Shown: piece after piece, positions 16,751 through 26,758 of the stretch
Layout: each line of letters begins with the position of its first letter
How positions within the stretch are numbered: the first letter of the stretch is position 1
Assembly: GCA_902800595.1 (NCBI GenBank)
Contig: CADCFA010000005.1
Span: 22,625 to 86,624, forward strand
From: an uncultured Prevotellaceae bacterium
Lineage (GTDB): Bacteria > Bacteroidota > Bacteroidia > Bacteroidales > Bacteroidaceae
Reading direction: 5' to 3'
Length of the DNA: 64,000 nt
The notes under the pieces: generated by a model
Told to the model about the DNA's origin: nothing
Database searches by the model: none
What the model saw: the letters and a program-made list of their open reading frames with translations, nothing else
Translations under genes and position numbers: made by a program

Positions 16751-17935
16751 ATGAAGGACTTTAATTTCTATGCACCGACAAGAGTGGTGTTTGGACGTGA
16801 GTCGGAAGAAAAACTTCCACAGTTAATTCTGCAGTATGGGGGTAAAAAAGTGCTTGTACACTATGGTGGTGGTAGTGCCCGCAAATCAGGATTGCTGGAT
16901 AAGGTAGAGAAGATGCTGTCTGAGGCAGGTATAGCATATGTTGAATTGGGTGGGGTAGTACCCAACCCATTATTAAGTAAGGTTCGCGAGGGCATTGACC
17001 TTTGTCGCCGTGAGAAAGTTGACTTTGTCCTTGCCGTAGGTGGCGGCTCTGTGATAGATTCCTCGAAAGCTATCGGCTATGGCGTTGGATATGATGGTGA
17101 TGTATGGGACTTCTGGGATGGTAAGGCTGTCCCTCAGTCGTGCATCCCTGTCGGTGTTATTCTTACGATACCTGCTGCAGGCTCAGAGATGTCGTCCAGC
17201 TGTGTGATTACCAAAGATGAGGGAATGCTGAAGCGTGGTGTGAACAGCGATCTGTGTCGCTGTAAGTTTGCTATTATGAATCCGGAGCGCACCTACACCT
17301 TACCGCCTTATCAGACAGCTGCAGGAGCTGTAGATATCATGATGCATACGATGGAGCGCTATTTCTCGAAATACGAGGATGCAATACTCACAGATGCGAT
17401 TGCCGAGGCTCTGCTGAAGACAGTGATGGCTTCTGCTAAGGAAGTGATGCTGGTGTCTGATGATTATAAGCATCGGGCAGCTATCATGTGGGCTAGTTCG
17501 CTGTCGCATAACGATCTGACGGAGTGTGGTACAGAGAAGGATTTCGCCTGTCATAAGCTGGAACACGAACTGAGTGGTATGTTCGGTGTGACGCATGGTG
17601 CTGGACTTGCTGCCATCTGGGGCACTTGGGCACGCTTTGTGAAGGATAAGCATCTGAACCGTTTCGTGCAGTTTGCCGTCAACGTGATGGGTGTGATTCA
17701 GGATTTTGCCAATCCTCATATGACAGCTTTGCGTGGTATCGAGGCGATGGAATGCTTCTTTAAGGAGCTCAATATGCCCACAAATATCCCTGATTTGATT
17801 GGGCGCCAGATGACGGAGGATGAGATTGATGAGCTGGTTGATAAATGCAGTCGAGGTGGCAAGATGAATATCGGTGCTATGGAGGTGCTGGCACCCGAAG
17901 ATATGAAGGCTATTTATCAGTTGGCAAACGGTTAA
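16751..17935 (+). CDS. Iron-containing alcohol dehydrogenase (YqhD/BDH-like)
   Basis: 394 residues. LAVGGGSVIDSSKAIGYG is the nucleotide-binding signature of group III alcohol dehydrogenases. Metal ligands are provided by AVDIMMHTMERYF (Asp, His) and FGVTHGAGLAAIWGTW (His). The N-terminus NFYAPTRVVFGRE is typical of the NADPH-dependent butanol dehydrogenase/YqhD branch, which reduces aldehydes to alcohols. It is a single-gene unit, with its own promoter and the leu leader promoter following. Confidence 0.9.
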   Translation: MKDFNFYAPTRVVFGRESEEKLPQLILQYGGKKVLVHYGGGSARKSGLLDKVEKMLSEAGIAYVELGGVVPNPLLSKVREGIDLCRREKVDFVLAVGGGSVIDSSKAIGYGVGYDGDVWDFWDGKAVPQSCIPVGVILTIPAAGSEMSSSCVITKDEGMLKRGVNSDLCRCKFAIMNPERTYTLPPYQTAAGAVDIMMHTMERYFSKYEDAILTDAIAEALLKTVMASAKEVMLVSDDYKHRAAIMWASSLSHNDLTECGTEKDFACHKLEHELSGMFGVTHGAGLAAIWGTWARFVKDKHLNRFVQFAVNVMGVIQDFANPHMTALRGIEAMECFFKELNMPTNIPDLIGRQMTEDEIDELVDKCSRGGKMNIGAMEVLAPEDMKAIYQLANG

Positions 17936-17978
17936 AGTTGCAAATTGATACTTTTTTGCGCAAAAAAGTTACGAATTA

Positions 17979-18010
17979 TTTGTTTGTTACAAAAAATATG
18001 TTTACTTTTG
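17979..18010 (+). promoter_or_regulatory. Promoter of the leu operon
   Basis: TTTG at 17979-17982, 20 nt spacer, TACTTTTG at 18003-18010, in front of an attenuator leader of about 225 nt. Confidence 0.75.
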
Positions 18011-18037
18011 CAGCCGAATTAAAATACAGAAACAAGT

Positions 18038-18118
18038 ATGAAGAGTTTGAATCTACTTAACGCCATTATTATTATTCGACTGCAGCGAGCAGGCGGAAGT
18101 GATAGGGCATGTATGTAG
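18038..18118 (+). CDS. leu operon leader peptide
   Basis: A 26-codon frame whose core LNLLNAIIIIRL has four Leu codons and four consecutive Ile codons. It ends at TAG (18116-18118), just past the antiterminator strand. The layout is that of a ribosome-stalling attenuator sensing charged tRNA-Leu and tRNA-Ile. Translation itself is inferred. Confidence 0.75.
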   Translation: MKSLNLLNAIIIIRLQRAGGSDRACM

Positions 18119-18187
18119 GTCAGATGCTGAAACTGAACATAGAAGAGCCTTTCTCACTTCCGAGTGCGAAAGGCTCTTTCTTTTGGC
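18094..18187 (+). promoter_or_regulatory. Transcription attenuator of the leu operon
   Basis: A terminator hairpin AAGAGCCTTTC/GAAAGGCTCTT with inner stem CACT/AGTG (18143-18178) runs into TCTTTCTTTT. The strand CGGAAGTGA (18094-18102, inside the leader peptide) is perfectly complementary to TCACTTCCG (18154-18162) in the top of the terminator. Stalling at the Ile/Leu codons would free the first strand, form the antiterminator and allow readthrough into leuA. A ribosome finishing the peptide would cover it and let the terminator form. Confidence 0.85.
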
Positions 18188-18236
18188 AGACAAAGAAAGT
18201 AAACCAAATACAAGTAACATTAGATGAATAAAAAAG

Positions 18237-19742
18237 ATGAGTGACAGATTGTTTATTTTCGACACAACGCTCCGCGACGGCGAACAAGTTCCCGGATGCC
18301 AACTGAACACTGTTGAGAAGATTCAGGTGGCAAAGGCGCTTGAGCAGTTAGGTGTGGATGTGATCGAAGCAGGATTCCCTATTTCTTCGCCAGGCGATTT
18401 CAATTCCGTGATAGAGATCTCCAAGGCTGTAACGTGGCCAGTCATCTGTGCCCTGACTCGTGCTGTAGAACGTGATATCGATGTGGCCTTCGAGGCCCTG
18501 AAGTATGCCAAGCATAAGCGTATCCATACAGGTATTGGCACCAGTGATGAGCACATTAAGTACAAGTTTAATTCCACCCGTGAGGAAATAATTGAGCGAG
18601 CGGTAGCTGCTACTAAGTATGCCAAGCGGTTTGTTGATGATGTGGAGTTCTATTGTGAGGATGCAGGTCGCACCGATAATGAGTATCTGGCTCGTGTGGT
18701 TGAGGCAGTTATCAAGGCTGGAGCTACCGTGGTGAACATCCCTGATACTACAGGCTATTGTCTGCCTCAGGAGTACTTTGAGAAGATCAAATATCTGAAG
18801 GAGCATGTAGATGGTATTGACAAGGCTATCCTCTCTACCCACTGTCACAACGACTTAGGAATGGCTACAGCCAATACACTGAATGGTGTCTTGGCAGGTG
18901 CACGTCAGGTGGAGGTAACCATTAATGGTATCGGTGAACGAGCAGGTAACACCTCGCTCGAAGAGATAGCCATGATCCTGAAGTGTCACAAGGGTATCGG
19001 TATCGATACCAATATCAACACCACGAAGATATATCCCACCAGCCGTATGGTGTCCTCTTTGATGAATATGCCTGTTCAACCCAACAAAGCTATTGTGGGA
19101 CGTAATGCCTTTGCGCACTCCAGTGGCATCCATCAGGATGGTGTCTTGAAGAATGTGCATACTTATGAGATTATGGACCCCAAGGATGTGGGTATCGATG
19201 ACAACAGCATCGTGCTGACAGCCCGTTCGGGTCGTGCTGCCCTGAAGCATCGTCTGCATGTCAACGGCGTAGATCTCTCGGAGGAGAAACTCGATAAGGT
19301 TTATGAGAAGTTCCTGATCTTGGCCGACCAGAAAAAAGAGGTTACCGATGCCGACGCTTTGATGTTGGCTGGTGCGGATACTGCTGATACCCACGCTGTT
19401 AGACTCGATTTCCTGCAAGTTACTACAGGTAAGGGTGTGAAGAGTGTCGCCTCTATCGGACTTGATATCAGCGGACAGAAGTTCGAGGCTGCTGCCAGCG
19501 GAAATGGTCCTGTTGATGCTGCTATCAAGGCACTGAAGAAGATCATCATGAAACAGATGACGCTGAAGGAGTTTACAATCCAAGCCATCTCCAAAGGCTC
19601 CGACGATGTGGGTAAGGTTCACATGCAGGTGGAGTATGATGGTTCCCTCTATTATGGCTTCGGTGCCAATACTGATATTGTGACGGCCTCTGTTGAAGCT
19701 TATATCGACTGTATCAACAAATTTAAAAAGGAAGACGAATGA
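18237..19742 (+). CDS. leuA: 2-isopropylmalate synthase
   Basis: 501 residues. The catalytic TIM-barrel starts with [13 protein letters not shown] and contains [15 protein letters not shown] (metal-binding HxH). The C-terminal part (about 390-500) is the LeuA regulatory dimer domain. It condenses 2-oxoisovalerate with acetyl-CoA, the committed step of leucine synthesis, and is normally inhibited by leucine. It lies behind the attenuator. Its end overlaps leuC as ATGA. Confidence 0.96.
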   Translation: MSDRLFIFDTTLRDGEQVPGCQLNTVEKIQVAKALEQLGVDVIEAGFPISSPGDFNSVIEISKAVTWPVICALTRAVERDIDVAFEALKYAKHKRIHTGIGTSDEHIKYKFNSTREEIIERAVAATKYAKRFVDDVEFYCEDAGRTDNEYLARVVEAVIKAGATVVNIPDTTGYCLPQEYFEKIKYLKEHVDGIDKAILSTHCHNDLGMATANTLNGVLAGARQVEVTINGIGERAGNTSLEEIAMILKCHKGIGIDTNINTTKIYPTSRMVSSLMNMPVQPNKAIVGRNAFAHSSGIHQDGVLKNVHTYEIMDPKDVGIDDNSIVLTARSGRAALKHRLHVNGVDLSEEKLDKVYEKFLILADQKKEVTDADALMLAGADTADTHAVRLDFLQVTTGKGVKSVASIGLDISGQKFEAAASGNGPVDAAIKALKKIIMKQMTLKEFTIQAISKGSDDVGKVHMQVEYDGSLYYGFGANTDIVTASVEAYIDCINKFKKEDE

Positions 19743-21115
19743 ACACATTATTTGATAAGATATGGGATCAGCACGTAGTGCAGCAGATTACTGATGGTCC
19801 CACCCAGTTATATATCGATCGCCTCTATTGTCATGAGGTCACTTCGCCTCAGGCGTTCGATGGTATGCGGGCTCGTGGACTGCAGTGTTTCCGCCCCTCG
19901 CAGATATTCTGTATGCCGGATCATAACACACCTACACATGATCAGGATAAGCCTATTGCCGATCCTGTATCCAAGAAACAGGTGGATACGTTGGCAAAGA
20001 ATGCCGCCGACTTCGGTCTGACGCATTACGGCATGATGTCGAAGGATAATGGCATTATCCATGTGGTAGGACCTGAGAAGGGACTCTCACTGCCGGGTAT
20101 GACGATTGTGTGTGGCGACTCCCACACCTCCACCCACGGCGCTATGGGAGCCGTAGCCTTTGGTATCGGAACCTCTGAGGTGGAGATGGTGATGGCCTCG
20201 CAATGCATCCTCCAGCAGAAACCCAAGTCGATGCGAATCAGTATCAACGGAACGCTTCAGAAAGGTGTTACTGCCAAGGATGTAGCTCTCTATCTGATGG
20301 CTCAGCTCACCACCTCAGGTGCTACAGGTTTCTTTGTGGAGTATGCGGGTTCGGTGGTGCGCAACCTCTCTATGGAGGGACGCCTTACGCTCTGTAACCT
20401 TTCTATTGAGATGGGAGCCCGTGGTGGCTTCATCGCCCCCGACGATACCACTTTTAATTATCTGAAGGGTAGGGAGTATGCGCCGAAAGGTGAGGCATGG
20501 GATAAGGCCGTTGCCTATTGGAAGACTCTAAAGAGCGGCGACGATGCTGTGTTTGACAAGGAACTCTCTTTCGATGCAGCTGATATTGAGCCTCGTATCA
20601 CTTATGGTACCAATCCTGGTATGGGTATAGGTATTTCTGAGCACATTCCTGATTCTGGCGATGCCAACTTTGAGAAGGCGCTTCATTATATGGGCTTCGA
20701 GGCTGGACAGCAGCTGTTGGGTACAAAGGTGGATTACGTCTTCCTAGGTGCCTGCACCAACGGACGTATTGAGGACTTCCGTGCGTTTGCCTCTATCGTG
20801 AAAGGTCGCCAGAAGGCGGCTGATGTTATCGCCTGGCTCGTACCAGGCTCCTGGGCTGTCGATCAGCAGATCCGTGAAGAAGGGCTCGACAAAGTGCTTG
20901 AGGCCGCAGGTTTCGCCATCCGTCAGCCTGGCTGCTCGGCTTGTCTGGCGATGAACGATGATAAGATTCCCCCAGGTAAGCTGTCTGTCTCTACCTCTAA
21001 CCGCAACTTCGAAGGTCGTCAGGGACCAGGTGCCCGCACCATTCTGGCATCGCCCCTAACCGCCGCTGCAGCTGCAATCACTGGAGTAATCACCGATCCA
21101 AGAGAATTATTATGA
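19739..21115 (+). CDS. leuC: 3-isopropylmalate dehydratase large subunit
   Basis: 458 residues. The iron-sulfur cluster cysteines are seen in [13 protein letters not shown] and [27 protein letters not shown] is the aconitase-family block. With LeuD it isomerises 2-isopropylmalate to 3-isopropylmalate, and LeuCD-type enzymes also act on citramalate. It overlaps both neighbours by 4 nt. Confidence 0.97.
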   Translation: MNTLFDKIWDQHVVQQITDGPTQLYIDRLYCHEVTSPQAFDGMRARGLQCFRPSQIFCMPDHNTPTHDQDKPIADPVSKKQVDTLAKNAADFGLTHYGMMSKDNGIIHVVGPEKGLSLPGMTIVCGDSHTSTHGAMGAVAFGIGTSEVEMVMASQCILQQKPKSMRISINGTLQKGVTAKDVALYLMAQLTTSGATGFFVEYAGSVVRNLSMEGRLTLCNLSIEMGARGGFIAPDDTTFNYLKGREYAPKGEAWDKAVAYWKTLKSGDDAVFDKELSFDAADIEPRITYGTNPGMGIGISEHIPDSGDANFEKALHYMGFEAGQQLLGTKVDYVFLGACTNGRIEDFRAFASIVKGRQKAADVIAWLVPGSWAVDQQIREEGLDKVLEAAGFAIRQPGCSACLAMNDDKIPPGKLSVSTSNRNFEGRQGPGARTILASPLTAAAAAITGVITDPRELL

Positions 21116-21708
21116 AACAGAAATTCAATGTTATAACGTCAACTTGCGTGCCACTTCCATTGGAGAATGTTGACACTGATCAGATTATCCCCGCACGCTT
21201 CCTCAAAGCCACAACCCGTGAGGAGAAATTTTTTGGCGACAACCTCTTCCGCGATTGGCGATACAATGCCGACGGCACACCAAACAAGGACTTTGTGCTG
21301 AACAATCCTGACTACTCGGGCTGTATTCTCGTGGCAGGTAAGAACTTCGGTTCTGGTTCTTCTCGCGAACATGCCGCTTGGGCTATCGCAGGCTATGGCT
21401 TCCGGGTGGTCATCAGTTCCTTCTTTGCTGATATCCACAAGAACAATGAACTCAACAACTTCGTGCTTCCTGTCGTCGTCAGCGAGGGCTTTCTGGCAGA
21501 ACTCTTTGCCAGCATCCAGAGCGACCCCAAGACTCAGGTAGAGGTCGATCTCCCTAATCAGACCGTCACTAACAAGGCTACAGGATCGCGTGAGCATTTT
21601 GATATCAATGGCTATAAGAAGCACTGTTTGATGAACGGACTCGACGACATCGATTTCCTCGTACAGAATCAAGATAAGACAATACAATGGGAACAGCAGA
21701 ACAAGTAG
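21112..21708 (+). CDS. leuD: 3-isopropylmalate dehydratase small subunit
   Basis: 198 residues. The swivelling-domain motifs [12 protein letters not shown] and [14 protein letters not shown] are present at the usual places. It forms the active isomerase with LeuC. The next gene starts 22 nt inside its end. Confidence 0.97.
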   Translation: MKQKFNVITSTCVPLPLENVDTDQIIPARFLKATTREEKFFGDNLFRDWRYNADGTPNKDFVLNNPDYSGCILVAGKNFGSGSSREHAAWAIAGYGFRVVISSFFADIHKNNELNNFVLPVVVSEGFLAELFASIQSDPKTQVEVDLPNQTVTNKATGSREHFDINGYKKHCLMNGLDDIDFLVQNQDKTIQWEQQNK

Positions 21709-23261
21709 GAAAATATAAGGGCTTACGACCTTTTGTGGAGATCCTTGACTCCACCTTGCGCGATGGTGAGCAGACCAGTGGTGTCAGCTTCCTGCCCCAC
21801 GAGAAACTCATCATCGCCCGTATGCTGCTTCACGACCTCAATGTAGATCGCATCGAGGTGGCTTCGGCACGCGTCTCTGAAGGCGAGAAAGAGGCTGTAG
21901 GCATGATTTGCCGCTATGCGGAGAAGATCGACAAACTTGAGCGTGTTGAGGTGTTGGGATTCGTAGATGGCGGGCAGAGTGTCGATTGGATTCTCAGCTG
22001 TGGTGGTAAGACTGTCAACCTCTTGGCGAAAGGTTCCTTGCGCCATTGTCGGGAGCAGTTGAAGAAGACACCCGAAGCCCATATCGAGGATATCCGTCGT
22101 GAGGTTGATTATGCCCGTAAGAAGGGACTCACCGTCAACCTCTATCTTGAGGACTGGTCGAATGGCATGAAGGATTCTCCCTTCTATGTCTATCAGCTGA
22201 TGGATGCCCTCTGCGATTGTGGTATCCGTCGGTTCATGCTGCCCGACACACTGGGTATCATGAATCCCCTGCAGTGCATTGAGTATTTCCGTAAGATGAT
22301 CAAACGGTATCCCGATGCCCATTTCGACTTCCATGCCCACAACGACTACGATTTGGCAGTCTCCAACTCGCTGGCAGCTGTGCTCAGTGGGGCAAAGGGA
22401 CTTCATGTCACCGTCAATGGTTTGGGAGAGCGTTGTGGCAATGCCCCCCTGTCGAGTGTGCAGGTGATCCTTAAGGATCAGTTCCATGCCAAGACCAATA
22501 TCCACGAGAACAAACTCAACGACATCTCGCGCCTCGTGGAGAGCTATAGTGGTATTGCCGTAGCCCCTAACCAGCCCATTATCGGCGATAATGTGTTCAC
22601 GCAGGTGGCTGGCGTTCATGCCGATGGCGATAAGAAGAACGGACTCTATCAGAACGAACTGGTGCCAGAGCGCTTCGGACGTCGCCGCGAGTATGCCCTA
22701 GGTAAGAACAGCGGTAAGGCGAATATCGCTAAGAACTTGGAGGAGTTGGGACTGGAACTCACACCAGAGCAGACACGTCGTGTTACCCAGCGTATCACCG
22801 AACTAGGTGATAAGAAGGAGCGTGTCACCATCGACGACCTGCCCTTCATCGTGAGTGATGTTCTGAAGCACGATGCCCCTGAGGATAAGGTGAAGCTGGT
22901 GAGCTATGTGGTCTCTACCGCCTATGGCTTGAAACCAGGTGCGAATATCAAGGTAGAGATCAACGGACAGGCCTATGAGGCGAGTGCCACGGGTGATGGT
23001 CAGTATGACGCTTTCGTGAAGTCGCTGCGTTATATCTACCGCAAGTACCTTGACCGCACATTCCCGCTGCTGCAGAACTATCAGGTGAGCATCCCGCCGG
23101 GTGGACGTACGGATGCTTTGGTTCAGACCGTCATCACCTGGAACGACAATGGACGGGTGTTCCGTACCCGCGGACTGGATGCCGACCAGACCGAAGCCGC
23201 CATCAAGGCTACTTTTAAGATGTTGAATATTTACGAAAACGAAAAGAATAACGAGTTATGA
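21687..23261 (+). CDS. Second 2-isopropylmalate synthase/homocitrate-family enzyme, probable citramalate synthase
   Basis: 524 residues. Catalytic motifs [16 protein letters not shown] and [14 protein letters not shown] and a C-terminal regulatory domain ([14 protein letters not shown]) place it in the LeuA/CimA family, but it is clearly different from LeuA in the same operon. Citramalate synthase (pyruvate + acetyl-CoA) is the likeliest role, because LeuCD and LeuB can then convert citramalate to 2-oxobutyrate for isoleucine. The Leu+Ile leader peptide agrees. A second isopropylmalate synthase or homocitrate synthase cannot be excluded by eye. Confidence 0.8.
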   Translation: MGTAEQVGKYKGLRPFVEILDSTLRDGEQTSGVSFLPHEKLIIARMLLHDLNVDRIEVASARVSEGEKEAVGMICRYAEKIDKLERVEVLGFVDGGQSVDWILSCGGKTVNLLAKGSLRHCREQLKKTPEAHIEDIRREVDYARKKGLTVNLYLEDWSNGMKDSPFYVYQLMDALCDCGIRRFMLPDTLGIMNPLQCIEYFRKMIKRYPDAHFDFHAHNDYDLAVSNSLAAVLSGAKGLHVTVNGLGERCGNAPLSSVQVILKDQFHAKTNIHENKLNDISRLVESYSGIAVAPNQPIIGDNVFTQVAGVHADGDKKNGLYQNELVPERFGRRREYALGKNSGKANIAKNLEELGLELTPEQTRRVTQRITELGDKKERVTIDDLPFIVSDVLKHDAPEDKVKLVSYVVSTAYGLKPGANIKVEINGQAYEASATGDGQYDAFVKSLRYIYRKYLDRTFPLLQNYQVSIPPGGRTDALVQTVITWNDNGRVFRTRGLDADQTEAAIKATFKMLNIYENEKNNEL

Positions 23262-24319
23262 AATTGAAGATTGCGATTCTCGAGGGCGATGGTATCGGAC
23301 CTGAGATTATGAAACAAGGAGTGGCTGTACTCGACGCGATAGCAGAGAAGTGCGGACATGAGTTTGAATACGAGTCTGCCATCTGTGGTGCCCATGCCAT
23401 CGATGCCTGCGGTGATCCTTATCCCGACAGCACCCATGAGGTGTGTATGCGTGCCGATGCCGTGTTCTTTGCGGCAGTTGGCGACCTGCGTTTCGATAAT
23501 GATCCCACGCTGAAGGTGCGTCCAGAGACAGGTCTCCTGGCGATGCGTAAGAAACTGGGCCTCTTTGCCAATGTGCGCCCTGTGGCTACCTTCGACTGCC
23601 TGCTTCACAAGTCACCCCTGAAGGATGAATTGTTGCGTGGTGCCGACTTCGTGGTGATCCGCGAACTCACGGGTGGTATGTACTTCGGGGAGAAATACCA
23701 GGACAATGACAAGGCTTACGATACCGACATATACACTCGTCCAGAGATAGAGCGTATCCTGAAGGTAGCTTTCGAGATGGCGATGAAGCGCCATCGTCAC
23801 CTCACCGTTGTTGACAAGGCAAATGTTCTGGCTTCCAGTCGTCTGTGGCGTCAGATAGCCCAGGAGATGGAACCCCAGTATCCTGAGGTGAAGACCGACT
23901 ATATGTTTATCGATAATGCCTCGATGCGTGTGCTCACTGAGCCCCGTTTCTTCGATGTCATCGTCACGGAGAACACCTTTGGCGACATCCTGACCGACGA
24001 GACCTCCTGCATCACAGGCTCTATGGGTCTCCAGCCCTCTAGTTCTCTGGGTGAACACACGCCTCTCTTCGAGCCTGTTCACGGTTCATGGCCTCAGGCA
24101 GCAGGTCAGAACCTTGCCAATCCGCTGGCACAGATTCTCTCTGGTGCTATGCTGCTTGAGCATTTCGGTCTTGAAAAGGAAGGTGCCCTGATACGTGAGG
24201 CTGTCAATGCCTCCCTCGATGCCAATGTGCGCACACCGGAGATTCAGGTCGAAGGCGGAGCCAAATACGGCACCCGTGAAGTAGGAGAGTGGATTGTTAA
24301 TTATATCAAGCATGCGTAA
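23258..24319 (+). CDS. leuB: 3-isopropylmalate dehydrogenase
   Basis: 353 residues. EGDGIGPEI at the N-terminus, [21 protein letters not shown] for substrate binding, and the metal/NAD region [19 protein letters not shown] are intact. It oxidises and decarboxylates 3-isopropylmalate (and methylmalate, if citramalate is used). The start overlaps the previous stop. Its 3' end overlaps the start of the TPR gene by 8 nt. Confidence 0.96.
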   Translation: MKLKIAILEGDGIGPEIMKQGVAVLDAIAEKCGHEFEYESAICGAHAIDACGDPYPDSTHEVCMRADAVFFAAVGDLRFDNDPTLKVRPETGLLAMRKKLGLFANVRPVATFDCLLHKSPLKDELLRGADFVVIRELTGGMYFGEKYQDNDKAYDTDIYTRPEIERILKVAFEMAMKRHRHLTVVDKANVLASSRLWRQIAQEMEPQYPEVKTDYMFIDNASMRVLTEPRFFDVIVTENTFGDILTDETSCITGSMGLQPSSSLGEHTPLFEPVHGSWPQAAGQNLANPLAQILSGAMLLEHFGLEKEGALIREAVNASLDANVRTPEIQVEGGAKYGTREVGEWIVNYIKHA

Positions 24320-25064
24320 TCTAGTATCCCTAGGCAACCTAGTATCCCTAGGCAACCTAGTATCCCTAGGCAACCTAGGCCGCCTAGCCAGCCTAGTATG
24401 CCTAATCCTTCTAGTCTCTGGGCCGATCGGCCCAGAGGTCAAGGCGCAGATCACACCTCAGCAGTGGCGCGACTCCGTAACCACGCTGATGGAGCAGATA
24501 CGGCTTAACCCTAAGAACATCACGCTCCGTCTGAAAAAGGCGGAGGCAAATATCAACCTTCAGCAGTGGGACTATGCCATCTCCGAATATGGTGACATCC
24601 TTCGTCTCGATGAGCGTAACCTTGCTGCCCTTTATTTCAGGGCTTATTGCTACAACCAGCAACAGCACTACGATCTGGCGAAGGTAGATTACGAGACGTT
24701 TATCGAGATTGATCCCACCCATCTTGAAGCACATCTCGGACTGGCTCACACGCTGCAGAAGCTGGGGCGCCGCGCCGATACCATCGATCAGCTCTCCCGT
24801 TGCGTGCAGCTCTTCCCGGATAGTGCAAGTGCCTATGCGGCAAGTGCTGCCTACGAGACCGAACTGGAACTCTATGACGTGGCACTCTACGACTGGGATG
24901 AGGCCATCCGCCGTCAGCCTAAGAATGTGGAGTTTGTCGTCTCTAAGATCGATGTCCTGCTACGTATGAAGCGCATCCTCGATGCCCGTCTTGCCCTCGA
25001 TGCCCTGGTGCGTCAGGGTGTCCCTCGTGCAGCTCTTAAGGAGTGGTACGACCGTTGCCGCTAA
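24312..25064 (+). CDS. Tetratricopeptide repeat protein with a repeat-encoded signal peptide
   Basis: 250 residues. Residues 4-34 are read from the CTAG nonamer array as alternating NLV/SLG-type triplets that become [11 protein letters not shown]; together they form the hydrophobic core of an apparent signal peptide. TPR units follow ([24 protein letters not shown], shown here only as a pointer near residues 85-110, and further units to about 240). It probably acts in the periplasm as a scaffold. The start ATG at 24312 lies inside leuB, so it is co-transcribed with the leu operon, though no link to leucine is evident. Confidence 0.75.
   Translation: MRNLVSLGNLVSLGNLVSLGNLGRLASLVCLILLVSGPIGPEVKAQITPQQWRDSVTTLMEQIRLNPKNITLRLKKAEANINLQQWDYAISEYGDILRLDERNLAALYFRAYCYNQQQHYDLAKVDYETFIEIDPTHLEAHLGLAHTLQKLGRRADTIDQLSRCVQLFPDSASAYAASAAYETELELYDVALYDWDEAIRRQPKNVEFVVSKIDVLLRMKRILDARLALDALVRQGVPRAALKEWYDRCR
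24321..24414. repeat. CTAG nonamer array, 10 CTAGs plus one CTAA in 9-bp register
   Basis: CTAG starts at 24321 and recurs every 9 bp to 24411, with one decayed position (24402, CTAA). Linkers are TATCC, GCAAC, GCCGC and similar. It overlaps the end of the leuB region and encodes the signal peptide of the TPR gene. Confidence 0.95.
24416..24437. repeat. Perfect 22-bp GC-rich palindrome
   Basis: CTCTGGGCCGA is followed by its exact reverse complement, immediately after the last CTAG unit. In the TPR gene it encodes SGPIGPE near the presumed signal cleavage site. Confidence 0.85.
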
Positions 25065-25088
25065 TCACCATTTAAATACGTTCAAACA

Positions 25089-25739
25089 ATGAAGACAATG
25101 AAACAATTTCTTCTCGCCGCAATTCTGATTCTCTGCGGCCCACTTTCTGCCAGTGCACAGATACCTGCTGAGGTGACCGAAGTGCTGCGACAATGCAGTA
25201 AGGCCATGAACAACTCCCAAGGACTGGAGTATCACATGGAGATCAAGGCCAAGATGGCGATGCTGCCAGTATGCGACGGCGAGATCACCATTGCTACGAA
25301 GGGTAACAAGAACAAAACCGTACTCTCTGTCTCGATCCTTGGTCAGGATATCAACGGCGAGGGAGGCTACGATGGCGAAAACGAATGGAAGTACGTAGAA
25401 GGCCTCAAGGGCGACACTATCTATGTCACCAAGACCGACAAGAAGTCGAAGGGCGAATACGACATCAACCTGGAGTTGGATTCAGAATACCAGACGGCGA
25501 CAATGAAGACGAGCGGTAACTATTATGTGATCGACTTCACTGAGCCTCGCGATGAAGCAGCCCCCAAGAAGGTGACGATGAAGATCAACAACAAGAACTA
25601 TTATTTCCGTGAGGTGCGTACCAGCAAGAGTGGTGCCACCATCACTATGACACTCACTAATGTGAAAGTAGGTGTTCCCGATGAGACCTTTATCTTTGAT
25701 CCTGAGCGTTACCCCAAAGCTGTTGTCGTGCGAAAATAG
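25089..25739 (+). CDS. LolA-like outer-membrane lipoprotein-sorting-fold protein
   Basis: 216 residues with a signal peptide (FLLAAILILCGPLSASAQ). The rest is a run of beta strands ending in VGVPDETFIFDPERYP, the C-terminal pattern of the LolA/DUF4292-like fold that binds lipid or lipoprotein acyl chains in the periplasm. Two close starts exist (25089 and 25098). It follows the TPR gene by 24 nt and is closed by a hairpin before tRNA-Arg. Confidence 0.65.
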   Translation: MKTMKQFLLAAILILCGPLSASAQIPAEVTEVLRQCSKAMNNSQGLEYHMEIKAKMAMLPVCDGEITIATKGNKNKTVLSVSILGQDINGEGGYDGENEWKYVEGLKGDTIYVTKTDKKSKGEYDINLELDSEYQTATMKTSGNYYVIDFTEPRDEAAPKKVTMKINNKNYYFREVRTSKSGATITMTLTNVKVGVPDETFIFDPERYPKAVVVRK

Positions 25740-25755
25740 GGCTCAGTCCGAAAAA

Positions 25756-25781
25756 AAGTCTCAGATGATCTCTGAGACTTT
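25756..25781. terminator. Bidirectional terminator between LolA-like gene and tRNA-Arg
   Basis: AAGTCTCAGA/TCTGAGACTT around a 5-nt loop, with A's on the left and T's on the right. Confidence 0.8.
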
Positions 25782-25784
25782 CTG

Positions 25785-25858
25785 TGATCTGGTTGGGACT
25801 CGAACCCAAGACCTACTGCTTAGAAGGCAGTTGCTCTATCCAGCTGAGCTACCAGACC
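25785..25858 (-). tRNA. tRNA-Arg (TCT)
   Basis: Minus-strand cloverleaf: acceptor GGTCTGG/CCAGATC with discriminator A, anticodon stem ACTGC/GCAGT with loop CTTCTAA (anticodon TCT), T arm TTGGG-TTCGAGT-CCCAA. CCA is not encoded. Confidence 0.95.
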
Positions 25859-25891
25859 CACTTTAAAAGTGGTTTTTGATAAAATCGGGTG

Positions 25892-25899
25892 CAAAGGTA
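25892..25899 (-). promoter_or_regulatory. -7 box of tRNA-Arg
   Basis: TACCTTTG on the minus strand, 33 nt before the tRNA. Confidence 0.65.
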
Positions 25900-25945
25900 A
25901 TTCTTTTTTCTGAGACTACAAAATAAATTTGCCATTATTCGTTTT

Positions 25946-26758
25946 TCAGACCTTAAATCGGATGTAAGAACGGTCGTCAAACGAGTTGTTTCCCTCAACA
26001 AAGGCCTTGGTGGCTTTAAATGTGCCGATGTTCAGTGGGTCGTTCCGACGCTGTTCTTCCAATCGTGCTTCCGTCTCTGCGAGTGTGGGTTCCAAAAAGG
26101 GATAGCCGTCGCTGGCAAGTACGATGTCCCAGGGTTGGAAGTTGAGGGTGATGACGGGAACGAGCTGCTGAGGGATGGGGAAGCCATCGATGACGGGGTA
26201 GGTGATGTTCTGGTTCTTCATATCCTCCAGCATGGTGGGGATCATCACCTCGCGGGCTGGGTCGTGTGACTGCAACAGGTCGTGCTGGGCAACACCTGCG
26301 TCAAGCATCTCACGCACTTTCTTGGCACGCATCTCTGCCAACGGCTGTTCGTAGGGTTTTGGATTGTCGTAATACTGATTGCCGATGAGACAGTGACAGT
26401 CGCCTACGAGCCATACTTCATGACGTCGACGACTGTAGATGACTGCCGAGGCGGTGAGGCGCTCTTCGGGATGTTCCGCCATGCGCTGCTTGGGGAAGCG
26501 GAACCAATAGTGGCGGGCGATGGCGCGTGTGACGCCTTTGCAGAACTGCTGACAACTGATGTCGGCTGGCATGCGGCGGATATAACGGCTCACGATACGC
26601 ATGGCGTAGCGCCCGTTACTCATCCATGGGCAATGGCGGCGTGGAGTCTTGGAGGTGGAACCGTCGATGACGGCAATGAAGTTATTTGTGACGACGATTC
26701 CGTCCTCGCTTTTCTTCGCGGGGCTCTTCGGAATGACGCTTTGCTCGATTATTTTCAT
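25946..26758 (-). CDS. PP2C-like (PPM-type) protein phosphatase family protein
   Basis: 270 residues. The acidic metal-binding motifs of the PP2C fold can be matched in order: SEDGIVV and FIAVIDGSTS near the N-terminus, VWLVGDCHC in the middle, DIVLASDGYPF and NSFDDRSYIR near the C-terminus. The sequence is otherwise distant from typical Ser/Thr phosphatases. It starts 77 nt inside the end of ygiQ, which suggests coupled expression. The substrate is unknown. Confidence 0.65.
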   Translation of the reverse strand: MKIIEQSVIPKSPAKKSEDGIVVTNNFIAVIDGSTSKTPRRHCPWMSNGRYAMRIVSRYIRRMPADISCQQFCKGVTRAIARHYWFRFPKQRMAEHPEERLTASAVIYSRRRHEVWLVGDCHCLIGNQYYDNPKPYEQPLAEMRAKKVREMLDAGVAQHDLLQSHDPAREVMIPTMLEDMKNQNITYPVIDGFPIPQQLVPVITLNFQPWDIVLASDGYPFLEPTLAETEARLEEQRRNDPLNIGTFKATKAFVEGNNSFDDRSYIRFKV

